From Prevotella sp. (GTDB taxonomy: Bacteria; Bacteroidota; Bacteroidia; Bacteroidales; Bacteroidaceae), in the NCBI GenBank assembly GCA_017449495.1, contig JAFTFO010000010.1:1-64000 (forward strand): DNA of 64,000 nt, written 5' to 3'. The notes below the pieces were generated by a model. That model was not told the DNA's origin, did no database searches, and worked only from the letters and a program-made list of their open reading frames with translations. The position numbers and the translations under genes are program-made. Positions within the stretch are counted from its first letter, which is position 1, and each line of letters starts with the position of its first letter. Below, piece by piece: positions 50,893 through 58,726 of this stretch.

Positions 50893-51402
50893 TTATTCGT
50901 AGTACTCGATGGTACGGGTCTGCTCCATGGTCTGGCCCATCATCTCTGTGGTACGACTAATCCAATTGCCTTTCTCGTCGAACTTATAGTTCGTAAACGG
51001 CGTCTCCATCTGGTTTCCACCCATGTCCATGATATTAGCCTTCGTTGTGCCGTCATCATTAAACGTGCGCTTTGCCTCTATGGCGCCCATGCCCGTAATC
51101 ATTTTCTGACCAACCACACGGCCGTTCTCCCACTTGTAAGAGATCTCAATCTCGTTACCCATCATCTCCATCTTGGCTGACTGCAGATAGCCGTCGGCAT
51201 CGTACTTGGCGTCCTTCATGCCCTGCTGCGACATCTTGCCGTCCTGAGAGAAGTTGATCACGATGTCCTGCCCCATCTGATTGCTCTTGATACACTTCAC
51301 GGCACCCTTGGCTTCATTCAGCTCAACGTCGTGGAACTTTGTCTGTGCCTGCATACCGAAAGACACGGCCAGCATGGCAACCATCATCATTAATTTTTTC
51401 AT
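50893..51402 (-). CDS. Secreted protein of unknown function
   Basis: 169 residues. Signal peptide (about 1-19, cleaved at MQAQ). The mature part alternates short strands with DADGY, NDDGT and DEKGNW turns, similar to YD/RHS-type or toxin-immunity-like beta repeats, here about four repeats of 30-35 residues. It is Met-rich (MMGNEIE, MDMGGNQME, MMGQTMEQ), which is unusual. I do not recognise a family function. Monocistronic. Confidence 0.65.
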   Translation of the reverse strand: MKKLMMMVAMLAVSFGMQAQTKFHDVELNEAKGAVKCIKSNQMGQDIVINFSQDGKMSQQGMKDAKYDADGYLQSAKMEMMGNEIEISYKWENGRVVGQKMITGMGAIEAKRTFNDDGTTKANIMDMGGNQMETPFTNYKFDEKGNWISRTTEMMGQTMEQTRTIEYYE

Positions 51403-51483
51403 TGTCTGTTGTAATTTTAAGTGATTAATTAAGTTAGAAAACTGTTTCTTAGACGTTTCAACCCCCGAAAGGTTTAATCCCGC

Positions 51484-51531
51484 CTTTCATTATTTCATTT
51501 TCTCAATTTCTCATTCTTTCATTATTTCATT
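51484..51531. repeat. 16-bp direct repeat in low-complexity DNA
   Basis: CTTTCATTATTTCATT occurs exactly at 51484-51499 and 51516-51531, separated by TTCTCAATTTCTCATT-type sequence. It overlaps the 3' end of the symporter gene. It belongs to the same class of purine-rich (on the other strand) micro-repeats seen inside several genes here. Confidence 0.6.
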
Positions 51532-52487
51532 CCTCTCTGCTTCCTCCTGTACTCCCACAACTCCACCGAGTTCACGATGTTCTGCCAGAGCACATAGCAG
51601 CCCGCACCCACCGAGGCCACGGGGTTCAGATAGGTGTAGGCCACCCATATCGAGAGGGCCGTATTCTTCTGGAAGAGTGCCTGTCCGCCGTCGATCTCGT
51701 CGCCCAGATGCCGGCCGATGAAACGCCCAGTGAGGAAGAGTACGAAACAGAGTATCAGACTCAGCACGGCAATCATCAGCAGCAGTCCAAGGCCCGCGTC
51801 GCTGTGAACGATGTTGCGGACGGTGACGCCCGAAGTGACACTCAGTTGCACGGCCCAGAGGTAGAACGACAGGTCGGGGATTGACACGATCCAACGACAG
51901 ATGCGCTTGGCAAAGTGCTGCATATACCACCCCAAGAGCAGTGGCAGGATGAGCACGTAGGCCAGTTTCTCGAGGATGATGAGGAAGGCACTCCAGAAGT
52001 CGAGCTGCGAGCCGCGCTCCAATAGAGGGAACACGGCGGGGATCATCAGGGCCGAGGCAAACGACGAGATCACCACAAAGGCCGTCATCGTGTTGATATT
52101 ACCGCCGATCTTCGCCGTCACCACAGGCGCTGCCGTCGCAGCAGGACCGATGATGCAGGTGAGTACGCTCTCCCACAGGATCTTCTGCCACAGATTGCCC
52201 TCCACACAGAAGATAATCCACACGTTCAGCGCCACGAGCAACAACTGTGCCGCCATCACGCCCACATGCCAGCGGTGAGGCCGCATCTGGTGGAAGTCTA
52301 TGCGGCAGAACGTGGAGAACAGCGTACAGAACACCATCATCGGGAACACCGTGTCGACCACCTCTCCCAGCGCATCACCCGCAGTATCCAGCTGCGGCAC
52401 AGCCCAGAAGATGAGATACACCACCGTACCCGTGACAATCGCCACTGGCAGCGTCCAGTCCTTCAGGAATTGCTTCACATTAATCAT
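51522..52487 (-). CDS. Bile acid:sodium symporter-family transporter
   Basis: 321 residues with nine or ten hydrophobic helices. The fold and motifs GPAATAAPVVTAKIGGN and QKNTALSIWVAYTYLNP, where the second stands for the crossing helix, fit the BASS superfamily of Na+-coupled transporters; closer relatives in Bacteroidales are annotated only as transporters. Substrate is unknown. ATG 52487 is chosen because a consensus promoter sits at 52496-52527. The C-terminal RKQRGMK is followed by low-complexity DNA. Confidence 0.72.
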   Translation of the reverse strand: MINVKQFLKDWTLPVAIVTGTVVYLIFWAVPQLDTAGDALGEVVDTVFPMMVFCTLFSTFCRIDFHQMRPHRWHVGVMAAQLLLVALNVWIIFCVEGNLWQKILWESVLTCIIGPAATAAPVVTAKIGGNINTMTAFVVISSFASALMIPAVFPLLERGSQLDFWSAFLIILEKLAYVLILPLLLGWYMQHFAKRICRWIVSIPDLSFYLWAVQLSVTSGVTVRNIVHSDAGLGLLLMIAVLSLILCFVLFLTGRFIGRHLGDEIDGGQALFQKNTALSIWVAYTYLNPVASVGAGCYVLWQNIVNSVELWEYRRKQRGMK

Positions 52488-52495
52488 TTCGGCGT

Positions 52496-52527
52496 CAAAG
52501 TTACAAATAAGTAAGCAAAATACCAAA
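52496..52527 (-). promoter_or_regulatory. Promoter of the symporter gene
   Basis: Minus-strand TTTG (52527-52524), 20-bp gap, TAACTTTG (52503-52496). Confidence 0.7.
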
Positions 52528-52541
52528 AAAACTTCTGTTAA

Positions 52542-52573
52542 TTTGGAACTTTCGGAAAATCTCCGTATATTTG
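52542..52573 (+). promoter_or_regulatory. Promoter of the second toxin-antitoxin pair
   Basis: TTTG at 52542-52545, 20-bp gap, TATATTTG at 52566-52573. Its -33 box lies 14 bp from the -33 box of the divergent symporter promoter. Confidence 0.75.
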
Positions 52574-52605
52574 CAGCGAATTCACATATCTAAATTGCAC
52601 AAAAC

Positions 52606-52848
52606 ATGAGTACAGTAGCATTAACAGGATTACTTGAATACCTCTACAACACACTCTCACCAAGCAATATGCGCTGGGTGGGTGAACATCTTATAGAGTA
52701 CTCCAAGAAAAATGAAAGTGAACAGCTGCGTCCATATACTATGCAGGAAATAGACGACATGCTCGATGAGGCTGAGGCTGCATTTGAGGCAGGCGACTAC
52801 CTGACTAACGATGAAGTATTTCATCACAAAGAAGCCGTCACCCTATGA
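52606..52848 (+). CDS. Antitoxin of a second RelE/ParE-like pair
   Basis: 80 residues, acidic. A short N-terminal helical part (ALTGLLEYLYNTLSPSNMRWVGEHLIE) is followed by PYTMQEIDDMLDEAEAAFEAG, a toxin-binding type of helix. Its position, size and 4-nt overlap with the toxin gene (ATGA) support antitoxin function. Sequence differs from the antitoxin at 23722. Confidence 0.75.
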   Translation: MSTVALTGLLEYLYNTLSPSNMRWVGEHLIEYSKKNESEQLRPYTMQEIDDMLDEAEAAFEAGDYLTNDEVFHHKEAVTL

Positions 52849-53156
52849 CGACATATTGGCACAAGCGAGCAGCCGCCCAACTGCATGAGGTAGAGGACTA
52901 TGTTCTGCGCGATTTCGGAGAACGCGTCCGACAAGAATTTATGGACGAAGTGGAGCAGGCTGTCCTTTCTCTATCCGACATGCCAACAAGGGGAAAGCTG
53001 GATCCCCTCTTCTCTCACCGTAAAGAGGCCTATCGAAGTATCATTGTCCGCAGACTCAATAAGATTGTCTACTACGTCAAAGGCAATACGCTTCACATTG
53101 CAGCTTTTTGGGACACTCGACGTGAACCAAAGAACCAAGCAAACCTGACGAAGTAA
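52845..53156 (+). CDS. RelE/ParE-family toxin
   Basis: 103 residues. WHKRAAAQLHEVEDYVLRDFG helices, the strand block YRSIIVRRLNKIVYYVKGN and the ending LHIAAFWDTRREP fit the RelE/ParE fold; the final D-T-R-R-x-P is the family hallmark. Target unknown (ribosome-bound mRNA or gyrase). It is only distantly similar to the toxin at 24000. Confidence 0.85.
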   Translation: MTTYWHKRAAAQLHEVEDYVLRDFGERVRQEFMDEVEQAVLSLSDMPTRGKLDPLFSHRKEAYRSIIVRRLNKIVYYVKGNTLHIAAFWDTRREPKNQANLTK

Positions 53157-53454
53157 ACTCAATCGCACAAAATAATGTATAACCCTCAAAACAAACCGCT
53201 TATGGTAACATAGCAAAGATAAGAAAATAGAAATACGTTGAAGCGTCCGCTGAATCTTGTTTCGGACAATTGGGGAATTGGAAGAAATGCACAAGAGTAA
53301 AGTAGATGGTTCACGCCATCGGGCGTGAGCTTTTACTCGTTGAAGTGCATTAGGTTATCCCCAATACCTCCGAAACGTAAGCGAAGTAAATTGCTCACGT
53401 TTTCTTTATGTGTCTATCCAAATTTGAAATAATAAACTAAAACGCAAAACGAAT
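53157..53454. other. Intergenic region with a hairpin
   Basis: No gene seen. GAGTAAA...CACGCC (53295-53317) pairs with GGCGTG...TTTACTC (53322-53338) in two blocks with unequal bulges. A second GC-poor stretch leads to the pseudogene at 53455. Confidence 0.4.
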
Positions 53455-54153
53455 ATGAAAACAAAGTTATTATTAATCCTGGTCGTGCTCCTGATGTGCA
53501 GCATGAGTAATTTTGCACAAGTTGATAAGGTGAGGAACTCTTGCTATGTCCAGTGGAACCCATCGTCGTACGTTCCAAAAGATGGGAAATCTCAATCATT
53601 CACAGGACTAACTATTGGATATAATCGTTGAATCAATATTGTATCAAAAGTACCATTATATGTCGTAATCGGCGGGGCTTTACAGTACTCTTTCAGTTCT
53701 GAAGAAAAAAATTTTACGGCTGAATTTCTTCCAAATACAAAAAAAGGAGATGAGAAAATTTCACTATTATCTGTAAAAATACCACTAAGCATCTCATATA
53801 AACATCCGATTCCAAACTCAAATACTTACATAGCCCCTTATGCGGGCTTCGTCTTGAGGGGGAATCTGGTGGGAAAGCAAAGGTTTGAATACACAGATGA
53901 GGCGAAAAGATATTTAAATGAGTATTCTCATTCTCTGTGGCAGCCAGAAGATTATAATACGAATTTATTTAGCAAAGACGAAATGGGGAATGACGAAGTA
54001 TGGAAAAGAATTCAGTTTGGCTGGGAAGTCGGTTTGAGTGTGTATTTTGCTAATTCACTGTATTGTGGTGCATCATACGGAACAGACTTTTCTGAAATTA
54101 CCCAAGATGTCAAAATTCACACAGTATCTGTTACACTAGGCTATACTTTTTGA
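53455..54153 (+). pseudogene. Outer membrane beta-barrel protein gene with an in-frame stop
   Basis: An ATG at 53455 opens a signal peptide (MKTKLLLILVVLLMCSMSNFA, about 21 residues in all), and the frame runs to 54153 except for a single TGA at 53629-53631 (codon 59). Beyond it, the same frame gives strands such as ISYKHPIPNSNTYIAPYAGF, FGWEVGLSVYFANSLYCGAS and the C-terminal VSVTLGYTF with a terminal Phe, typical of small outer membrane beta-barrel (PorT-like) proteins. The intact product would have 232 residues. One base change would restore it. Low GC compared with neighbours. Confidence 0.78.
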
Positions 54154-54846
54154 TTCGTGCGAGATATGATCTCTGGCGGATTCCTCTGGCGCGGGTCGAA
54201 CAGGAATGAAATCGTCTCGTCAAATTCTGCTATGGACTGAGGGAGATTTGGATTGTCTCTTCTGGAGATAATATCCGGGAAATTCATAATTCCCGTCCAT
54301 TTTTCCCTCGGCTGACTTCCCAAAAAGTAATCACGGCGCTCGTAGATGTTTTTTCGCCAGCTCTATTCCTTGGCATATCGTGATGACGGTCCTTGTTTAT
54401 TAATATCTTTCTTTCAGCCGAGGCGTAATTGGCTGAGAGTCAGAGGATACTGCTGAAGGAAAACTCGAAGTCAGAATGGCAGAGGCAACCTACGACTAAC
54501 CCAGACGCAGAATAGCTGATGTGCGACTAAGCGGTGGATAAAGCAAGACGAAACATCAAGTAACGGATTGTTTGACCTTGGTCAAACAATTGACTGACGG
54601 CCGTCAAACGATCGTTTGACCAAGGTCAAACAATGACAACCTTGGCGGTAAAGGCCTTTCAGAAGGCTTTAAAATCAGGGAAAACGAATCGTTGAGGGCA
54701 AGACGGAATTCTGCATGAGTCGGGAGAAGCCTTGAGACCTTGAGGCTTCGGCTATTGCTGCAGAGATGCGCTGACGAGTTTTTCCTTTCAGCTGAAAACG
54801 CTCAGTATAAGCAAGTTGCGCCTCGACTGAAAGGACAAGTCAACTA
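54154..54846. other. Gene-poor region with inverted repeats
   Basis: No convincing gene. On the minus strand 54141-54359 stays open and reads NIYERRDYF, then EKWTGIMNFPDIISRRDN and FDETISFLFDPRQRN, protein-like but unrecognised and without a good start; it overlaps the end of the beta-barrel pseudogene. Inverted 15-mers CTTTCAGCCGAGGCG (54411-54425) and CGCCTCGACTGAAAG (54819-54833), 14 of 15 paired, bound a 423-bp segment that contains the 22-bp array at 54570. No target-site duplication is seen at its ends. Confidence 0.4.
54570..54635. repeat. 22-bp-period palindromic array, three units
   Basis: Units start at 54570, 54592 and 54614. Each fits GTTTGAC-N4-GTCAAAC plus a 4-nt spacer; units 1 and 3 share 19 of 22 bases, unit 2 matches unit 1 at 14. 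GTCAAAC recurs at 54581, 54603 and 54625. Between units a further perfect 18-bp palindrome spans 54603-54620, so several hairpins compete. It is the cleanest of the five arrays. Confidence 0.8.
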
Positions 54847-54971
54847 TTGATGATAGCATCTTGGCTCGAAAAAATCCAAATATATTTGGTATTTTGCTCA
54901 CTTATTAGTAACTTTGACCTTCGGTCGAAGATAGGATGCATCTCGGAAATGAAAGAAAAATTGTCTTTTTC

Positions 54972-55002
54972 TTTGCATTTCGCTCGATTTTCACTACCTT
55001 TG
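54972..55002 (+). promoter_or_regulatory. Promoter of the metF operon
   Basis: TTTG at 54972-54975, 19-bp gap, TACCTTTG at 54995-55002. The ATG of metF at 55012 is only 9 nt after the -7 box, so the transcript has almost no leader. Confidence 0.7.
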
Positions 55003-55011
55003 CACCCAATT

Positions 55012-55968
55012 ATGAGCGTAACGGAACTAATCCATCAAGATAAGACGGCGAGGCGGTTCTCGTTTGAGGTGCTGCCGCCGCTGAAAGGGACGGGCACGGA
55101 CAGGCTGTTTGCCGACATCGACAAACTGCGGGAGTTCGACCCTGCCTACATCAACATCACCACCCACCACTCGGAGTTCGTGTACCGCGAACTGGCGAAC
55201 GGACAGTTTGAGCGGCAGCGCATCCGCCGCCGCCCAGGCACGGTGGCCATCGCCGCTGCCATCCAGCAGCGCTACAACATCCCTGTGCAGCCCCACGTGA
55301 TCTGCAGCGGCGCCACCATCGAGGACATCGAGTACGAACTGCTCGACCTGCAGTTCCTCGGCATCAGCGACCTGTTACTGCTGCGCGGCGACAAGGCGAA
55401 GGAGGACAGCCGCTTCGTGCCGACGCCTGGCGGTCACAGTCACACGACAGACCTGATCCGACAGGTGAAGCGCTTCAACGAGGGCTTCTTTGCCGACGGC
55501 ACCCCCATCAAGAACCCCGGCAGGGCGTTCGACTACGGGGTGGCCTGCTATCCCGAGAAGCACGAGGAGGCGCCAAATTTGGAGATGGATATGGAGTACC
55601 TGAAGGAGAAACAGGAACTGGGGGCGCAGTACGCCGTGACCCAACTGTTCTTCGACAACCAGAAATACTTCGAGTTCGTCGAGAAGGCGCGAGGCATGGG
55701 CATCACCATCCCCCTCATCCCCGGCATCAAGCCCTTTGCGAAACTCTCGCAACTGACTGTGGTGCCGAAGACCTTCCATTGCGACATTCCCGAGGCGCTG
55801 GCCAAGGAGATCGTGAAGTGCAAGAGCGACGAGGATGCCCGTCAGCTGGGCATCGAGTGGACTACGGAGCAGTGCCGCGAGCTCTACCAGCACGGGGTGC
55901 AGAACATTCATTTCTACACGGTCTCGGCCGTCGACAGCGTCGCAGCCGTCGCAAAGAAATTATTATGA
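55012..55968 (+). CDS. metF: Methylenetetrahydrofolate reductase
   Basis: 318 residues. Reduces 5,10-methylene-THF to 5-methyl-THF, the methyl donor for methionine synthase. FSFEVLPPLKGTG, INITTHHSEF, VICSGATIEDIEYELLDLQ and LLLRGDKA are family blocks; VTQLFFDNQKYFEFV and IPGIKP follow. FAD enzyme of the cytoplasm. An in-frame start at 54847 is rejected because the promoter lies between it and ATG 55012. The holB start overlaps the stop (ATGA). Confidence 0.95.
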   Translation: MSVTELIHQDKTARRFSFEVLPPLKGTGTDRLFADIDKLREFDPAYINITTHHSEFVYRELANGQFERQRIRRRPGTVAIAAAIQQRYNIPVQPHVICSGATIEDIEYELLDLQFLGISDLLLLRGDKAKEDSRFVPTPGGHSHTTDLIRQVKRFNEGFFADGTPIKNPGRAFDYGVACYPEKHEEAPNLEMDMEYLKEKQELGAQYAVTQLFFDNQKYFEFVEKARGMGITIPLIPGIKPFAKLSQLTVVPKTFHCDIPEALAKEIVKCKSDEDARQLGIEWTTEQCRELYQHGVQNIHFYTVSAVDSVAAVAKKLL

Positions 55969-57077
55969 ATTGGAGTGAGGTGATAGGACAACAAGAGGCC
56001 AAGGAGCGGCTGATGCAGATGGTGAGAGAAGACCGTCTGCCCCACGCCATGATGCTCTGCGGACCCTTGGGCACTGGCAAGATGGCGCTGGCAATCGCCT
56101 TCGCCTGCCAACTGCTCGATGACGGCAAGCAGTCGTCGAGGGCCATGCTCGACAAGTTGGAGCACCCCGACCTGCACTTCACCTACCCCACCATCAAGCT
56201 GCCGTCGATGAAGAGCGACTATAAGCCCGTGAGCGACGACTTCGCCAAGGAGTGGCACGAGCTGGTGATGCAAGGGCCCTACTTCACCATGGAGCAATGG
56301 ATGGAGGCTATGGGCGGCGAGAATCAGCAGGCCATCATCACCGCCGGCGAAAGCGACGACCTTGTCAGGAAGCTGTCACTCAAGTCAAGCCAAGGCGGCT
56401 ATAAGGTGAGCATCGTCTGGCTACCAGAGCGCATGAACATCGAGTGCGCCAACAAACTGCTGAAGCTCATCGAGGAACCGCCCCAGCAGACCGTGTTCAT
56501 CATGGTCTCGGAGGAGCCCGAGAAACTGTTGGAGACCATTCGCAGCCGTGTGCAGCGCATCGATATCAAGAAGACCGATACCGAGGACATCCGACAGGCG
56601 CTCATCGAGCGCAGGGGAATCGACGAGGAGAACGCACGTCGCATCAGCCGTCTGGCCAATGGCAACTGGCTGGCTGCCGTCGAGGAGCTACAGGCCGACT
56701 CGGAGCGGGGACTCTTCCTCGACATGTACAAGTCGCTGATGCGACTGGCCTACCAGCGGAAGATTAAGGACCTGCGCAAGTGGAGCGAGCAGATGGCGGC
56801 CATGGGACGAGAGAAGCAGAAGCGCTGGCTCACCTACTTCCTCCGCATGACGCGGGAGAACTTCATGTATAACTTCCAGGAGGAAGACCTGAACTACATG
56901 ACTTCGGAGGAGGAGGCTTTCGCCAGCAACTTCGCCCGCTTCGTGAACGAGGGCAATGTCATGCCTATCAGCGACCTGGCCAACCTGGCCATCCGCGACA
57001 TCGGACAGAACGCCAACGCGAAGATCGTGTTCTTCGACCTCGCCCTACAAATGATTGTGTTGCTGTTGCAGAAATGA
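55965..57077 (+). CDS. holB: DNA polymerase III subunit delta-prime
   Basis: 370 residues. Clamp-loader subunit: VIGQQEAKERLMQMV, a modified P-loop CGPLGTGKMALA, the lysine-rich IVWLPERMNIECANKLLKLIEEPP block and SEEPEKLLETIRSRVQRI with the sensor SRVQ. No zinc module is seen. It acts with dnaX and HolA; in many Bacteroidota it lies next to the same RicT and GldH genes. It overlaps metF by 4 nt. Confidence 0.9.
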   Translation: MNWSEVIGQQEAKERLMQMVREDRLPHAMMLCGPLGTGKMALAIAFACQLLDDGKQSSRAMLDKLEHPDLHFTYPTIKLPSMKSDYKPVSDDFAKEWHELVMQGPYFTMEQWMEAMGGENQQAIITAGESDDLVRKLSLKSSQGGYKVSIVWLPERMNIECANKLLKLIEEPPQQTVFIMVSEEPEKLLETIRSRVQRIDIKKTDTEDIRQALIERRGIDEENARRISRLANGNWLAAVEELQADSERGLFLDMYKSLMRLAYQRKIKDLRKWSEQMAAMGREKQKRWLTYFLRMTRENFMYNFQEEDLNYMTSEEEAFASNFARFVNEGNVMPISDLANLAIRDIGQNANAKIVFFDLALQMIVLLLQK

Positions 57078-57105
57078 GAAGTGAGATATTAGAAATACAA
57101 TATAA

Positions 57106-58269
57106 ATGGAGAAGACTAAAGAACTACCAGTGAAAGTGGGCTGCGACAGAGGTCTGTGCCATCAGGCCGTAGGCCGACAGGACAGGCAACTGAACACCTA
57201 TGACTGGCTGGCCGACGTGCCGGGCAACGTAGATACGACCGACCTCGTGGAGGTGCAGTTCAAACATACCCGTAAGGGATACTACCACAACGTGAACAAA
57301 CTCGACCTGAAGAAGGGCGACGTGGTGGCCGTCGAGGCCAGCCCAGGCCACGATATCGGTGTCGTCACCCTCACAGGCCGCCTCGTAAAGCTACAGCTGA
57401 AGAAGGCCAACCTGAAGTCGACCGACGATATCAAACGCATCTATCGCATCGCCCGTCCGACAGACATGGACAAGTTCCGTGAGGCCAAGGCCCGCGAACA
57501 TGCTACGATGATCGAGAGCCGAAAGATTGCCAAGGGTCTCGGACTGGACATGAAGATTGGCGACGTGGAGTATCAGGGTGATGGCAACAAAGCCATCTTC
57601 TACTATATCGCCGACGGCCGAGTGGACTTCCGCCAGCTGATCAAAGACCTGGCCGCCGCCTTCCACGTGAGGATCGAGATGAAACAGATCGGCGCCCGTC
57701 AGGAAGCAGGCCGTATCGGAGGAACGGGTCCCTGTGGCCGTGAGCTCTGCTGTGCCACGTGGATGAAGAACTTCGTCTCGGTGAGCACCAGTGCCGCCCG
57801 CTTCCAGGACATCTCGCTCAATCCCCAGAAGCTGGCTGGCATGTGCGCCAAGCTGAAGTGCTGCCTGAACTACGAGGTCGACGACTATATCGAAGCCGGC
57901 AAGCGGATGCCTGGCCGCGAGACGGTGTTACAGACACAAGACGGCGACTACCATCTCTTCAAGTCAGACATCTTAGCAGGACTTGTGACCTACTCTACAG
58001 ACAAGAATATCGCCGCCAACCTCCAGACTATCACGGCAGCCCATGCCCGTGAGGTGATCGAGATGAACCGCCGGGGCGAGAAGCCGCTGACACTCTCAGA
58101 GGAGGAAGAGGGCAACAAGTCCGTAGAGAAGCCCCACAACGTAGACTTGGCTGGCGGTGACATCAGTCGCTTCGACAAGGCCAAGAAGAAAAAGAAGAAA
58201 AAGAAGTCGGGCAATCGCCAAAACGATACTCGTAACACAGAAAGTCACGACGAGAGCCATGCAGAATAA
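57106..58269 (+). CDS. ricT: PSP1-domain protein RicT (YaaT-like)
   Basis: 387 residues. The PSP1 C-terminal region (about 80-240) includes ARPTDMDKFREAKAREHATMI and GDVEYQGDGNKAIFYYIADGRVDFRQL in two parts. Cys-rich blocks GPCGRELCCATWM and GMCAKLKCCLNYE (about 208-252) fit the iron-sulfur-binding Ric complex of Bacillus, which acts with RNase Y in mRNA processing. The C-terminus is low complexity, with a run of eight lysines near 364-371. The N-terminal CDRGLCHQAVGRQDRQL has two further Cys. It lies 28 nt after holB. Confidence 0.88.
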   Translation: MEKTKELPVKVGCDRGLCHQAVGRQDRQLNTYDWLADVPGNVDTTDLVEVQFKHTRKGYYHNVNKLDLKKGDVVAVEASPGHDIGVVTLTGRLVKLQLKKANLKSTDDIKRIYRIARPTDMDKFREAKAREHATMIESRKIAKGLGLDMKIGDVEYQGDGNKAIFYYIADGRVDFRQLIKDLAAAFHVRIEMKQIGARQEAGRIGGTGPCGRELCCATWMKNFVSVSTSAARFQDISLNPQKLAGMCAKLKCCLNYEVDDYIEAGKRMPGRETVLQTQDGDYHLFKSDILAGLVTYSTDKNIAANLQTITAAHAREVIEMNRRGEKPLTLSEEEEGNKSVEKPHNVDLAGGDISRFDKAKKKKKKKKSGNRQNDTRNTESHDESHAE

Positions 58270-58726
58270 GCCGTTTGTCATTGTCGGCCTGCTCGCTTTG
58301 CTCACCCTCTGTGGCTGCCAACAGCAGGTCGCCTACCATCAGTTCAGACATATCTATGAACCGGGATGGGACAAGACCGACACATTGCATTTCGACATCA
58401 AGCCTCTGTCTGAAGACGGTGCCTACCGTCTCGATGCCGAGTTGCGCACCGACAAAGACTATCCCTTCCAGCAACTGACCATCCAGATCGAGCAGACGGT
58501 CTATCCCTCAAAGGAGAGGCATCACGATGTGATCGCCTGCAATCTTGTGAGTGAGGAGGGTGTCATCGGTGGCGACGGCATCAGCTATTTCCAATATCAG
58601 TTCCATGTACGTGACTTCGACCTGCACCAAGGAGACTCCATACACATCAGCCTGACACACAACATGAAGCGTGAGATCATGCCTGGAGTGACTGACGTGG
58701 GGGTACGCTTGTCACGTCCGCACTAA
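58259..58726 (+). CDS. gldH: Gliding motility lipoprotein GldH
   Basis: 155 residues. Lipobox LCGC at about 17-20, then YHQFRHIYEPGWDKTDTLHF and LDAELRTDKDYPFQQL, typical of the GldH family. Found across Bacteroidota, including non-gliding species, where its function is unclear. ATG 58259 lies 11 nt inside the end of ricT; the open frame further upstream is antisense-free but covers ricT coding. Its stop overlaps the convergent rodA end by 15 bp. Confidence 0.88.
   Translation: MQNKPFVIVGLLALLTLCGCQQQVAYHQFRHIYEPGWDKTDTLHFDIKPLSEDGAYRLDAELRTDKDYPFQQLTIQIEQTVYPSKERHHDVIACNLVSEEGVIGGDGISYFQYQFHVRDFDLHQGDSIHISLTHNMKREIMPGVTDVGVRLSRPH

Noticed and set aside
53629-53631. TGA read as selenocysteine or tryptophan
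   Set aside because: No selenocysteine-type hairpin follows and the organism uses TGA as stop in many other genes here (for example at 10452-10454 and 55966-55968).
54141-54359. Small minus-strand gene with protein-like sequence
   Set aside because: Open but without a good start codon, overlapping the end of another gene and matching no family I know; mentioned only within the intergenic entry.
54847-55011. N-terminal extension of metF from an upstream ATG
   Set aside because: A consensus promoter (54972-55002) lies inside the extension, and the family N-terminus begins at 55012.
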